A stretch of 64,000 nucleotides of DNA from Chrysomallon squamiferum (GCA_012295275.1 CM022671.1:10151095-10215094), one strand, 5' to 3'; counted from the stretch's first letter, positions 25,003 through 38,489 are shown. Notes: generated from the sequence alone by a model not told the origin. Numbers and translations: made by a program.

Positions 25003-27073
25003 AATAATTAGCAAGTATGCCGATAGTCTAACAGAAAGATGAACACAGCTGTATCTCAGTCTGTGCATGTCAACAGGTGTATCGTTACATCAAAGTACTG
25101 ATAAGGAATTCACTGCTTTAATCTATGGGTTACATAACGTTTAATATCTACATCTACAGCTTGGATACAGGCAAGTTCAAACACAATGGAACTCTATTCG
25201 AACTCCGCTGCATTTATTGATCCTATCATATACTGCCACCTAAGTAAAACATACTTGTCATCTTTAATTTTAATCATTTTCAGTGAATTAAAAAGTTTAC
25301 AGTTACACAGAAAATTCTAATATTTTTATTTAATAATTTATTTTTCATTTCGCTATTAAAATCAGTAACTTGATTAATAACTTTTGTTAAAGCATGTTAA
25401 TTTCATTCATCGTTCATTTATTTCTCAAATGATACCAATGTACAGAGTTTATTTGAAGAAATGAATGAAGTAAAATTAGATATTACTTTTATTTCATTTT
25501 TCTGTAAAATCCTGAGATTTATATTATATGTTGTAATGTTAATTTTATTTGCTTTTTCTTTCATAATAAAACTATTTGACTTCATCATAATCAACACAAA
25601 TATTTTTTAGCAACAACAAAAATAATAACTATAATAGTAATAATAACAAGAAGATGAAGACTATCCAGAATTTTTATCTAGATTCTAAAAAAGACAGTCT
25701 CTTTTCATAAATTATATTTTTGTTTTAATTTATTTTGATTACTACAAAACATACTTTTCATTCTGAGGTTAAACATATTTTAACTCGAGTTGACTTCGAC
25801 AGAAACATGAGCAGCGGATGTATGTGATATAAAATTAATGAAATAATATAAGACAAATCAATATAACTCCTCGAAAAGTTGACATTTCTTCAATTACTAA
25901 AAAGCATAATCAATACTACTTAGCTAATAAAACAAGGAAGGTGCTTATTGACATACGTGTAAGTTGCCATGGTAGAATTATATAAAGATGGAAGCAGTAT
26001 TTCTTTTCTTTGTCTTGGACAGAACTCTGTATTTGAAGAATTCTTTGATGGAAGCAAGACCAAAATTACCTATATTTGACAAAAAAAAAAAAATAATGTG
26101 TGTTATCGCTGTGTATCAAAGTATCGCATGAAATTGAAACGCGAGCGCTTAAGAAGACAATAATTATGTTGTTGTTGTATTTTACAGTTATGAACATCCA
26201 ATACAAATGGAGGTTTACATCATCAAAGTTTAAATGATAAATCTGATGTCTTTATGATTTTGATTCATTTTCACAGTACGTATACGTCATATGGTAATTA
26301 CTACCCATGCACTGCATTGCTGTTACAGTAGTCAATTAATATGTCTTTCAGAATATATGAATAAATGATTTCCCCAAAAATAAACTGTTTTGATCTTTGG
26401 CTATGTTTTTGTTATATGCTTATTTAAAATTAAACTATTTTGATCTTTAAATATCATAACGCGACATAAAGAGTGACAATAATAATATATATTTCAAATT
26501 AACACCAGCCACGATAAAAAAATATATCTTTTGATCATTAAACTACTTTGTTTTATTTTCCAAAGAAATATATGCAATAAATTCCGAATATTAAAATAAA
26601 ATAGGCTTTTACTTAACATATGCTTCGAAATATTCTCATACACTGGTTATACAAGTATTCTGTTCCATCGAAAATATTTTAGATATTCCCTGTGATATAT
26701 GTTGTTTTTCTTTGTTGTTTAGATTTCCCTCTGTGCAGAAAGAGTAAGCGCAAAATAAAAGGAACTGAAAATACGAAGGCTACACAAGTATTAGTAATCT
26801 GTTGGAAATATATAGTCTGACAATTATAAGAACCAATATAATAGTTTTGGGAGAGGTAATTATTTAGAAAATTTAAATACATAGTAACAACTTTTTCTGA
26901 TTCAGAAAGCACGTTTCTTAAGTCATAAATGTATTGAGTTCGTTACAACAGTTCGTTCAAATAGTAATAATGGTTACCTAATAGAGTAGACATTAATGTC
27001 TTTGAGTTGATAATAGCTTATGCAGATCTTAATAATCACCACAGCTAAACTTTTACCTGATCCCATAACTTGA

Positions 27074-27079
27074 TTTATT
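27074..27079 (-). terminator. Candidate poly(A) signal of the 687-residue gene
   Basis: Minus-strand AATAAA about 790 bp after the stop codon, the nearest canonical hexamer noticed. Chance occurrence is likely in such AT-rich DNA. Confidence 0.25.
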
Positions 27080-27864
27080 TCAAAACAAGAATCCAGTGAA
27101 TCCGGTGTTGTTAATAAAATAGTATATTAGAGTTAGGTAATAGTTTAAAACTTAATAAGCAAAAAGACGAATAATAGGCATTTTGAATCAATACACGTAA
27201 ATATGCAAATACAAGAATACTAAAATACTAAACTCATATTTTGATAACAGTCACTGTTATATCCTCAGTTACACGAAAAGAAAAACATGAAATCTGAAAG
27301 TCACACAAAATAATTACAACTTAAACGTGTTTCAGTAAGAATATAATTAATAAAATTACTATTACAATTATTTCTAATAATAAAACACTGGTAATTGCAA
27401 CCATGCATTGACAATTCCTGCACCTGCACTGTTTGAACAAATAGAAATGCATTTTTTAACCACTCTGTGCAATAAAGTACGTAATAAAGAATATATTTAA
27501 CAATGAACTGATAAACAGTCAATGGCTGGAATCATATAACAAATGGCTATAACAAACAATCCGAAAAAGCACGATTAAGGCATTCGCTGCTTAATAAACT
27601 AAGTTACTGACTGACTGCGTTTATGATCTGCACCAATCAAATTTAAACCCAAACGTAATGTCGTTATAATATAATTATTATTTAAGAAATGTCTTAAATA
27701 TGTTATCCATGTCATCGGTAGATTTAACAAGCGTAGACAGTAATTATATCGTTGATGTAGTTGTCTATAATATTTTATAGTTATGAAAATCCGACAATCA
27801 GATCCAATTAACACCAACATGGCACGTGCTGGCAGTGTGAACTGTCTTTCTACAGTTAAACATA

Positions 27865-30800
27865 TCACGGGTAGTATCCAAGGGATTGCTCAAAGTTTGT
27901 ATCCGTCTGCGTGTAATGGAAAGGCGGGTCTCTGTGAACATGTAGATTAGTGAACATGGAGGCAATTTCTGCATCTTTCTTTGGTGGGGGTTGTCCACCG
28001 TAGTTACCAAAAGGTTCTCTACCAGCCATGTCATAAGGCTGTTTTGACATTCTTTCGTTTCCAGGATGGTGCCGAGGAGGTTCGAAAACCATAGAACTTG
28101 GTCGATTCTGGCTGCTACGAATATCAGAGACTCTATTAACGCCGCTGTCGTAGTGTTGTCCCTTTTGAACGTCGAAGTCGTCGTTAAACTGTTCAATATA
28201 TCTTCGATCTTCATCGTAGTCTTGGGAAAAATTATGCACCCTTGTCGTGTAGTTCTCGTCTCTGTAAATATGCTGTTGTGTGCCGTAATTGGCTGGCCTG
28301 GTCTCATCGGATTCACCATAGCTGAATGGTCTATTTTGATTTTCTTCTTCTTCTCGGTATGATTTCACTTTGGCCTTCATATTCAAATTGTTGTCGTAGT
28401 CATGGTCGTCCTCATCAAACGACGATTTCGGGGACCTCGTCTTCAACTTGACCGCAGAAAAATCTGTTGGAAGTACTTTGACTCCGGTCATCAAATGCGG
28501 AGGCACTTTGGCTACGGGTTTCTGCTGAGGAGCATCATCTACATCAGTCTGCTTCTGACCAGCATTCCAGTTTTCTCTGTTGGACATAGAGAACGATGGT
28601 CCCCGCGTAGGTTGATGGAAACTACGACCAGAAGGAAGCTGCTGTGAATTGTATGCCGACGTAGGAGATCGACGTGAATCAATATCTCGTGGTGATTCCA
28701 TTGGCGAAAGAGGACTCTGTGGTTGCTGGAGCTGAGGACTTTGTGATGAAATTGGCAAGGCTCGATTCAGGTTTTCAAACTTGTGTGGTTTCTCGGCTAC
28801 TTTAGGCGGCATCGCTTCGGGATTACGAACCGATTTGCTCAGTCGTCCAGCCTGAAAGTGCTGTCCTCTTTCAATATTTTCGTCTACCATGGCTCCCCTG
28901 TTAGAAGATTCGATCAAACTCCTGTTTAACCTTACCTCTCCACTTCCAGATGACCCTTGTCTGTTTTGGACAATAGCATTCGGCCTGTCATAGCTGTAAC
29001 CCTTTCTAGACGACTCATATGTGGACGCTGGCCTTTTCGGTCCCAAAAATTGTTCTTCGTGACCGTACTGCCCATCTTCTCCTCTTTTCCATCCTTCGTC
29101 CTCTGATGTTGAGCGGCAATAGCCCCAGCCAAACTGATCTTGATTTTCACGACAGGAAATATCAGAGTGTGGACGCATGTTTGGACTTGGACCTTCACGA
29201 GGTCTGAAATAATCATCTTTGAGGTCAAACTTTGAGCCAGTGTAAACTGTGTACTCTCCGTATTCTGTTCTAATAACATCGTTTCTCTGTCCACGGTTGA
29301 AGCCACTTTCTAATGGTCTATCGCCGATGTAGTCTATGTCGTATCCTCCACCACATTCCATCTGGTCAATTAAAGAAATCAGTTGCAGAGCATCTTCTTC
29401 TGTTTCCATAACGAACACGTGGCAGTCCAACGACTTCACTCCCTTGGGCCGCCTCGTGACAAAGGCTAACAGAGGCGGGTGATTGATCTGCTTGAAAAAC
29501 TGGTAACTTTTATCAACGGAAAACACACTTTTGTCTTTGTTCGGTGGAACTCTGCTCTCTTCCAAAGGCAAGAAAATGGCTCGCATTTTCTTGTCATTCC
29601 CACTGAGTAGAGTAAATCTCACAGCTTCTTTATGCGTTATGTTCCTGAGATCATGAACCACTTCGCCTTTAGATCCATCAACGGGAATCACCGAAAGCCC
29701 ATTTGACGTCACTCGAAGAAACACCTTTTTAACACTGGAAGAACCACCGGGCTTCTTGTACTTCAAATACAAGTCTTTGATTGGCTGCTGCAGAGCTCCT
29801 ACACCCGTGGTTGGTTTGGACAGCGCGCTGTAGCCGATGCTATCCGCAGTGAATCTCACCCCGTCCATGTCTTGATAGTTAACGATGCTCAGACTCTTTC
29901 GTCGATCTAAAAAACAAAATATAAATATTCTTTGTATTAGGTAAACACAATTATTTCATCACTTTATTTTTTTTATCAGTATTAAACAGCCTTTGTGAAA
30001 CGAATTTAGCTAATTTTTTTCATTCCTTTAATATTTACTTGTTTTCATTCTTGCATTATAGTTTATTATCATAATAAGCATAACTTATTACTACAGTCAA
30101 AATCTAAAATAGTAATTAATAAAGAATAATAAAAACGTAGTTTACATCAAACGTAATATTAATTACAGACTGAACAATGGCACTGATACACAGAAAGGCT
30201 GTCAGATGTATTAACGAAAAAAGTCAATGACTGACATCCGGATTAACTGATGAATCAAAACTATTGGTTGTGTAATAAGTGTGACTGTCGCATATATATT
30301 TAATATCTCACCTGTTACCTTAACAATGTTTACTCATTGTGATGGTAGGATATTCGGTTTGACAATACATTTTACACGTATTATATAATTATTATTAATA
30401 TTACTTTTGTCAGAATGATCTTAGAAAACAAATATACACATAAGCACAATACAACACATGGATACACACACAACATACACACTCGCACACACATTTCCAT
30501 TACACTACTTATCATAAACAGCTGTGTATACGCCTAAGGATTTGCAACCAACTGTTCCCAAACATTCGTGTTAATACTTTAAACACTTATTAATTAACAC
30601 CTGCAGAACACTCGTCAACAAAGCTGATTTATGCTTAGGTTACCTGTATTGTGACATTGTTCACCGAAAAATTGTAGGTAACAAAATGATGGTTGTATAA
30701 TCTATAGCCATAGATATGTTAATTAATTGAGATACTTCTGTTTTATTGAGTGTATGAATGTATAAATCTGTACACGTGTGTGCACGCACACCCACTCACA

Positions 30801-31168
30801 CACACATACATCATTATTATTCTTACAGGCATTCTTTCAAATACTGTTTCAAATTCTATTTTATAGCAAAGAAACAGAAAATACACCAGCAAGTATGATG
30901 TATGTAAGTATGCTTCTATATATGTGTGCATACATGTACGTTTGTATGTATGTGTGAGTGTTACTATGTATGTATGTAGATATGTATATGTGAAATCTCT
31001 GTGATAAAATATCACTCAGAAAATCTTTTGAGATTCATTTTAGACTTCATAAAAATAAAATTAAAATAAATAATAAAACATGAAACAATGATGATGATTA
31101 AAATTATGATAACAGTAATCAGAATTATAGTAATAATAATTCCTACCTTTCCAGAATTTCAGTCTCAT
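27865..31168 (-). CDS. PTB/PID domain protein with long disordered tail (687 aa, two coding exons)
   Basis: Coding exon 1 is 31168-31147 (ATG AGA CTG AAA TTC TGG AAA G), with donor GTAGGA. Coding exon 2 is 29906-27865, after acceptor TTTTTTAG. The split codon is G/AT (Asp), and the frame joins MRLKFWKD to RRKSLSIVNYQDMDGVRF. An in-frame TGA lies three codons before the ATG. Residues ~26-190 match a phosphotyrosine-binding domain: first strand FTADSIGYSAL with GVGALQQPI, then VFLRVTSNGLSVIP, HDLRNITHKEAVRF, PPLLAFVTRRP, and the family-typical end LDCHVFVMETEEDALQLISLIDQ. The remaining ~490 residues are polar and disordered, with the PxxxPR motif PMESPR (409-414), a PPPKK near 650, and a C-terminal TQTD (673-676) that fits the LC8-binding consensus. 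Probable cytoplasmic adaptor or scaffold at membranes or the cytoskeleton (inference from the domain). No named orthologue recognised. An overlapping frame at 27798-28319 is a shadow. Confidence 0.85.
29907..31146 (-). other. Intron of the 687-residue PTB gene
   Basis: A GT...AG intron of 1240 bp in phase 1. It holds AT-rich DNA with short CA-rich (30430-30490) and TGTA-rich (30900-30985) stretches and no additional exon that I can see. Confidence 0.7.
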
Positions 31169-33033
31169 TACTAATCAGTGAACTTGTAAAACGTAAAACC
31201 GAAACTAACTTCTAGCAGACGTCACTAGTTGTGAGAACAGTTTAAAATGAACACTGATAACTGTCCGATTTAAACGAAGCAGAAACACGTCTGTCATCAA
31301 CAAGGAGCAGACGACACAACTGAAACCCTCACAGCCGCAAGCATATAACAACGACTCAGTCACAATTTTTCAGATGTTGACAAAAATGTCTTCGCCAAGC
31401 CTAGATATTTGCGCAACCCTTTATCATACATTTGTAAACCATTGTCATAGGGTGTTGACACTGTAGCGAACAAGGAATGTGATAACTGCTTTTTACGTCC
31501 AAGTGACGACCAAACACAACTGGGGTCAGAGTCAACAAGTATTTTTGTTTGTCACACACACACAGCGTCATTCCTCTCTGTTTGAGTTACGTCTGCTTTC
31601 GTTTTCGTAACTTTTCTTGTTATAAGGCAAGTCGCACTAATCTGTAGGTAGTCATGCGGTCACGTATAAATGGATATTAATAGAAATAATTCTTCATGTG
31701 TTACTCACTGGGTGACAACAAGCCTGTTTTGTATTGAATGTTAAAAAATAATATTAAACATTTAAAATCATCACTACAATTGCTTCAACATATCGAATAT
31801 AAAATAAAGATAACTAGAAAATAAGAAAGAAAGAAAAGGAAGTAAGAAAATGATAAAGAAAAGAAGAAATTGAACAATAAATAAAGATAAAGAATTTAAG
31901 AAAGAATAAAAACAAATGGAAAATGGAAAAAAATGATTAATTACATTACAGTATTGTTTACCAATTTGTTAAGCTACATAAAGTAAACGTGATTATTTAC
32001 TATAAATATTTTATAATCTGACAGTAAATATACCACACTACCACCGCAAACATCAGCACTATGTCAAACTTGTTTATTTATAAATTCATAACTCTTTACT
32101 GATGTTGTCTTGATGTTTTGCATGGTGACATTTTGACTGCTATATCAATCACACTGTTACCTTCTTGTTGTTTTATATCCTTGAGATAAAAAAGCAGATT
32201 AGTCGACATTTCTTAAATACGTATAGATAGAATACTTAAATAACAACAACAAAAACAAAAAGAATAATTTTTAAAATTTTCACCTTTCGAAAGAACAAAA
32301 AACACATAGGACCCGTTAAAAAAGTTTTATCAGACCAGCAGTTTTTATTTGACAATAAATGCTATTTAAAATGAGTATTTTATAAATTACAATATCTAAG
32401 GGCACAAAAAAAAAAAAAAAAAAAAACAAAAAACAAAAAAAAAAAAAAACAACTGTTGCTTTATATTCGCTGAAAATGTTTATTGTTACTATTATTATTA
32501 TTGTTATTATTATTATTATTATTTAAGAATTAACGCACAAAATACCAACTAGCATTACTTTAAAATTGCTTATTAATTATAACACATGCTGCCTCAGGGA
32601 AAATGGTTTTTTTTTTATTCTTTTTTTTAAATTTTTCCCTTGACAGAAAATGTGATTAATTTGAAAATATAATGAATTTTGACATTTGTTGTTACGTAAA
32701 ACTAAATTTGTCAGTTTAGTGATCGTGCGGATATTTCTGTTATTCAAAATATAGTAGTCAGAATGTGAACACCAATATTTAATTAACTGTGACTGCCCTC
32801 ATTCAACATTTTGATATAATAATAACTTTCATTCTGAAAACTGTATTATGCCTGAACAGAATACATATTTAAAAATGTTGATGTACATCCGGTGCGCCAC
32901 CTTTAATAAAAATATGAGTCGTGAGAGGGCGTTTCTGAATTCTGTTCTGTGACAGTTAAGGTCGCCATTGAAAACTTGTGTGGACTTTGCATCCTGAACT
33001 GATAATAAAGTTGAAAAGATTCAAGTATAACTC

Positions 33034-33088
<55 letters not shown>

Positions 33089-33118
33089 CAACAACAGCAA
33101 TAATAATAATAATAATAT
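33034..33118. repeat. (ATA)n/(ACA)n microsatellite
   Basis: ATA units with an internal ACAACAACAACAG block. It directly follows the more complex patch 32880-33030, as often seen at the 3' end of retroposed DNA. Confidence 0.9.
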
Positions 33119-33762
33119 ATCTGTTTTTGCCTCTTTATTTATGTACATATGTAAAACACGTAGAGGCAGCTACAGTACCGGATGTATGTGTCGATGATTA
33201 TCTGCTTTTATGTCTGCTATGATCATGATAATGTTATTTAATATCATCATCGTCGTCATATTTATCATCACATCATCATTATCATTATTACAATTATACT
33301 AATATTAATCTAGAGACAATAGTAAGATTAACAGGTTTATTTAGCAATGGGAGACTTACTTGGAATGTTTCCAACACGCCCAAACAGTCTGTTATTTGCT
33401 TTAATCCTATTATAACCTAAGAAGCCTTTAAACAAATAAGCGGATAAGCTGCAGGTAACGTTACACTTCCTACATGAAAGGCATGTCATGTGAAGATAAT
33501 GGTTCTTGTGGCATTCATTTAGTGATATACTTAATATCAGTTTTACCTTTATATCTCTAGTTGCTTTTCTTTCTCTCTTTCTTTTCTTATTTTTCTTCTT
33601 CTTTTTTTTTGTCCGAAAAAAGTGTTAATCTGCATTGTTAAATATTTCATTATTATTCATTTAATATCTCCTCTGTTTTATATTTGCACAACCATTTTTT
33701 TTCTCTTTTTTTTATAAATGAAAGAAAACAAAATATAGCTCGATACCATAGAATATAAAAAT

Positions 33763-33763
<1 letters not shown>

Positions 33764-33798
<35 letters not shown>
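33764..33798. repeat. Poly-A tract, 35 bp
   Basis: Uninterrupted A run. No recognisable retroposon body precedes it. Confidence 0.9.
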
Positions 33799-33801
<3 letters not shown>

Positions 33802-34268
33802 ATAACAATAACATTGTTCAATAAAATAAATCAAACCTCCCTCCTAAAAACAAACCTTGATTCTTTGTCATACAATAAACTAGTAAAAAACGAAACCTCA
33901 CAAATATTTCAATCTGGGGAAGAGAGAATTATTGATAATTGCATACTTTTTAACTATTTGTTACCCTGCAAGTGTTAAACGTTAACAAGTGCACCAGAGC
34001 TGAAAGCTGTCATCATTCATCATTTACAGATGTATGTTGTCAGCAGTGTGTGAAATATTGTTTATAGATACAGGAGTAACGCGGGTGACGAATGATTTCT
34101 GTCAACCATGTTAATTTAAATCAATATATTACAAGTTTAAACATATTACAAATGGTTAATTATTTTATAACCGTATTATTTTTTAAAATGAAGGTGAAAA
34201 GTGTTTTTGAAAACCTTCACACATACACGCACCCACATACATACACATATACACACCTACCCACCCAT

Positions 34269-34269
<1 letters not shown>

Positions 34270-34319
<50 letters not shown>
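34270..34319. repeat. (CA)n microsatellite
   Basis: About 25 CA units, preceded by imperfect CACAT/CCAC repeats from 34218. Confidence 0.95.
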
Positions 34320-34321
<2 letters not shown>

Positions 34322-35557
34322 TGTTATGAAGCGGCAAGAAAAATCCCCAAAGCGTCCAATCAAATATATAACACAAATAAATAAATAACAATAATAATGG
34401 CGATTTGCAACCAAACTGCAAAACTGATTTTTAATGCAAAATACTATCATCAGTACTGGTTTAGATTAAAGACAAAAACATATCTGAAAAAGAATACTTT
34501 CCAAACAAAGACGAATTTTGTACTGATACTAATAAGATTTACACTGAACTAAACACAGTATCGCCCAAAAGGACAAAAGACTCTAATTATTATTACTAAT
34601 ACACGAATCCAGCATTACACTATATTTACTTCTCAGAGTAGATTAGAGTAAATTGCTTTAATAACACGATATATCAAAATCAACAAAGCCCAAACAACCC
34701 TGATTCTCAAACAGTTAAGCTGTCGGTTCACGAACTTAAATCATTGCATGTCTAAACTGGTACACCTCCAATAACTTGTTTTTGGTAGTTGACTGGTTCT
34801 TTATTTTCAAGGGGAGTAACACCTACTATTTCGAAATGTGATTGAAACAGTTTAAGTTGAGATTTGAAGTTTGTTCATGGCTGAGACAAAAACGTTCGTT
34901 GAATAACTGCATGTTCCGTGTATATTTACCCATTACACAACACTGTATTTTAAAACGTAATACGGGTAGACTGGGACAGGGCGTCGGCATGTTTCTCATT
35001 GTAATGTTATCACGATGACTTTAACCACAACACTGTCAGACAGATACCACTGTTAATATTGCTACCACTGCTACTGCCTCGACCACCACCACAACTACTA
35101 CTGATATAGTTACTGCTACTAGCAATGTTCTACAACTCTGCTGCTACTATTGTAATATTAGTGTTCCAACCACTAGTAACAAATAGAATTATGATGATAA
35201 TGATGATAACGACGATTATTATCATATTTACGATTATGTTGACGATGGTTATGATTAAGATACATGCGTTAAGAAACATTATCTTACTAACAAAATTAAA
35301 AAAAAAAAAAAAAAAAAAAAAAGTCTTGAGAACTGATACACTACAGATGTTTGACTTCGCTGTTAAATAGACTCAAGTATCTGCTAGTAATAAAACAAAG
35401 CCATTTCGACCGATTTTACACATCTGAGAAATCATAATAACAGAAATAATAGTGCTTTGTATACCTGACATCAAGGTCAAAACTATTAAAAGCGCTACAT
35501 GCCACCTGAGACTTCATCTGAAATCTTATCTTTCTACTTTATTGTGTCCTACATAAC

Positions 35558-35577
35558 CAGGGGCGAATCTAGATATT
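35558..35577 (+). mobile_element. Possible hAT-type terminal sequence
   Basis: CAGGGGCGAATCTAGATATT resembles the widespread CAGGGGCGGATC-type termini of hAT-superfamily transposons. The opposite terminus was not found nearby, so this may be a truncated fragment or a chance match. Confidence 0.3.
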
Positions 35578-38237
35578 TAGAATAGCGGGCGTCCTATTTC
35601 CTACATCAGAACATAATTATTCTTGGATACTTCTTCTTGAATAACATGAAAATATTAAATTTTAAGAAATGTATATGTAGAGGTAAATCTGTACGAATCG
35701 TTTGTATATGGATTATTAGTCTTGTTCTTCTAATTATTGTTATTATTGTTGTTGTTGTCGTTGTTGTTGTTGTTGCTGCTGCTGTTGCTGCTTCTCTGTT
35801 ACTGTTTTTGATATTGTCATTAGTGTTATTGTTGTTGTTATTTTTTTTTTAACTGTTGTTGTTGTTAGCGGTGGTGATGCAGGTTAAATATTTCACTCAA
35901 GGTCGCTGTTAGGTTAAGTCGCAGTATAAGATGCCGAAGTCACGTATATTACAGAGACACTGGAACACGGTCTTTTCGATGAACTTACCACTACACTTAA
36001 CGTGTTTTAAGAACTTTCTCTCCATATTTCATTCTACATCGTGTTAAGCTAATGTCGAGCCTAATGTTTATATGACATGAATGTCCAGTTATAAAAAAGA
36101 ATTCATAATTATAATATAACATGTATGTCACGACGCGAAACTGAGCACATCTTTTACGTTTCCTTACGAAGAAAAGAATATAACCTCAAAACAGATACAA
36201 AAACAATAACAATGACCTTTTGTATAGATTAAAGAGTTTTTATCAAGTACTTTATGATTCATTGGAATCCATATTTAAACAGATTTTTTGCCCCAAGATA
36301 ATAAACATTGATATATGATTCGAATAACAGGAGATTATATTCTTTTAAACGTGACATACTGGAGATAAAATCTTTAGTGGATTTGGCAAAGATTTATTAT
36401 TCTACTTTCAGTGGAAAAATAAAATTAGACTTTCTTTCTTTTTTTCTTTTTTTTAAAATTGAGGTCTTAAAACAAAACATCTGTTAGATATAAAATTAAT
36501 AATAAAAGGTATGACAGTGTCATAACAGTATCATGTAAATGAATATATATTTTGTACATGAATCTTTCAAACTCTCTTACCATACTGTGCATATACTTCC
36601 AAGCGTAAATACGTAAAATTCATATATAAACATTATGACATATGCACCTTTTCACTTGACACGTACACACTTGCAAATAATATACATATATACATTTATA
36701 ATAAAACACCATGAACCTAAAAAAGTTTGGCTTCTGTTTTGGTCTCTCTCCTCTCTCCTCTCTCTCTTTCTCTGTCTAAAATGTGTGTGTATGTGTGATT
36801 ATTTGTTTGCCAAGTAGAGAGTTGACATTCAAAGAATACAAGAGATAAATATAAATAGAAAATGGGCGTGTGTCTATAACAGTGCATACAAATTCAATCC
36901 CATATGTCTATTTTGAAAATGCTGATTGTATTAAAATCAGTGCAACGATTTTCGCTTTGTAAATACACCAGTATTTACATACATGAAAATTATCTTTGTT
37001 TTGCATTTCTATCACAATGTCACTGAGTCATGTTCAGCTCTCTCATGACTTAAATATCAGTGTGTGTGCTTTTGATATCATTATTATTTATTATTTCAGA
37101 CAAAATTAGTTATTTCACACATTTTAATGATATTTTAATAGGTATAAAAAATTAATATTTTGTAAGAAAAATAATTAAATAGCATACACCCATGTTAAAA
37201 AAAAAAAGGAGAAAAAGTATAGATTGAACAACAAAGTGTCCATTTTACATCTTTTAAAGACTCTTCGTCAGATAATTTTATTATAATAATGTATGTGTGT
37301 GTGTGTGTATATGTTTATGGTGCATACATACACATACCTGTTACTCACACGCATACGCACATACACACAAGTCAACAGACATAAATAAGCAGATTTTATT
37401 CGCAAATTTGTATACGTATAATATGACAGCTGAATCACTGGCGGTTACCCAGGTCACAAACAGTCCTCATGATTCATCCAGACTCACACTGTGCGCTTGT
37501 AACAACCATCCAATGTCAGAAGTCTGGTATTCTGGCATGCACTAAATTACGCTGAAATCATTTGCTTCACAGCGCTGAAAAGAATACCCGCCAGGGGATA
37601 ATTTGTGAGACTTAATCCGTAGACCCAAAAGTTATCAGTTTAAAAGTTAATGGGAGTTATTGAAGTGTCAGGTTGCTGTGATTTTTCTTTGTAGATGAGT
37701 TAAACCTGATGCCTTCGTAACAAAACACGATTTCACTGCTTTGACAAGCCGCATCCCGAATATCAACCAAGCGGTGCGGTTGTTTGAAAACTGTGAAAAT
37801 TCCACGCTCTATTTTTCTTTTTTATTTTTCTTTCTTAAATTAAACTATGAGAGCTTTTCTTTTTAAAGAATTTTCTATGGGAACGTAATTGGACAAAAGA
37901 AGAAGAAAAATCAGCACACATTACACTTAAACAACACATAAACAATTTTAAAAAGTTCTTTAAATTAACCTATATAACTGCTTGTCAAGTATTGTAACGT
38001 CCTTTAAACTGTATTTACACTTTCGTTATGCCAAAGCCATGTATCAAGTTTACTTCAAAATCTAAGGGTGAGTGTGTGTTTCACGTTAGTTTAAAACAAA
38101 TGCTTTCTCAAATGAAACACAAAATACGTAATCCGGCTGTTTGGACGTTAACTTTACACTGCAAAGAAATACAGTGATAATATCGGTGGTATGCAGAAAA
38201 TAATCCAATGATATGAAGAAAATTAAAATATTTTGAT

Positions 38238-38437
38238 NNNNNNNNNNNNNNNNNNNNNNNNNNNNNNNNNNNNNNNNNNNNNNNNNNNNNNNNNNNNNNN
38301 NNNNNNNNNNNNNNNNNNNNNNNNNNNNNNNNNNNNNNNNNNNNNNNNNNNNNNNNNNNNNNNNNNNNNNNNNNNNNNNNNNNNNNNNNNNNNNNNNNNN
38401 NNNNNNNNNNNNNNNNNNNNNNNNNNNNNNNNNNNNN
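38238..38437. other. Assembly gap (200 N)
   Basis: Exactly 200 undetermined bases, probably a gap of nominal rather than measured size. It lies at the edge of the tandem array that starts near 38490, so collapse of that array is a likely cause. Confidence 0.98.
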
Positions 38438-38489
38438 CATGAAGTTATATCAATAAGTTTCAAAGTGTTTATTTATTTCACATTTCGTT

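Larger units (their letters stand above)
22171..27864 (-). other. Repeat-poor 3' flank of the 687-residue gene, possible long 3' UTR
   Basis: No exon recognised. Compared with neighbouring DNA, most of this stretch has few long simple repeats, apart from a minisatellite at 22667-22815 and a compound tract at 24901-25002. It lies directly downstream of the stop at 27865 on the minus strand. Minus-strand AATAAA hexamers occur at 27074-27079 and 22179-22184. A long 3' UTR is possible but unproven. Confidence 0.35.
31169..38237. other. Intergenic DNA upstream of the 687-residue gene
   Basis: The first few hundred bases should include the 5' UTR and promoter of the minus-strand gene. The rest has many simple repeats: poly-A at 32405-32449, 33764-33798 and 35298-35322, (ATA)n at 33034-33118, (CA)n at 34270-34319, and (TTG)n at 35737-35792. 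It also holds a possible hAT terminus (35558) and a more complex, less AT-rich patch at 37430-37800. No exon recognised. Confidence 0.55.

Noticed and set aside
24832-25068. Ser/Leu-rich minus frame
   Set aside because: Translation of the CT/GA and GT/CA microsatellites.
27798-29306. Other open frames overlapping the 687-aa gene (27798-28319, 28932-29306 minus; 28066-28647 plus)
   Set aside because: They overlap a much longer frame with a clear PTB domain, and their composition is that of frame-shifted or antisense readings.
37430-37800. Less repetitive patch that might be a conserved element or exon
   Set aside because: No frame with splice sites or recognisable composition. Left as part of the intergenic description.
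38086-38463. Open frames across the N gap
   Set aside because: They consist of undetermined bases.
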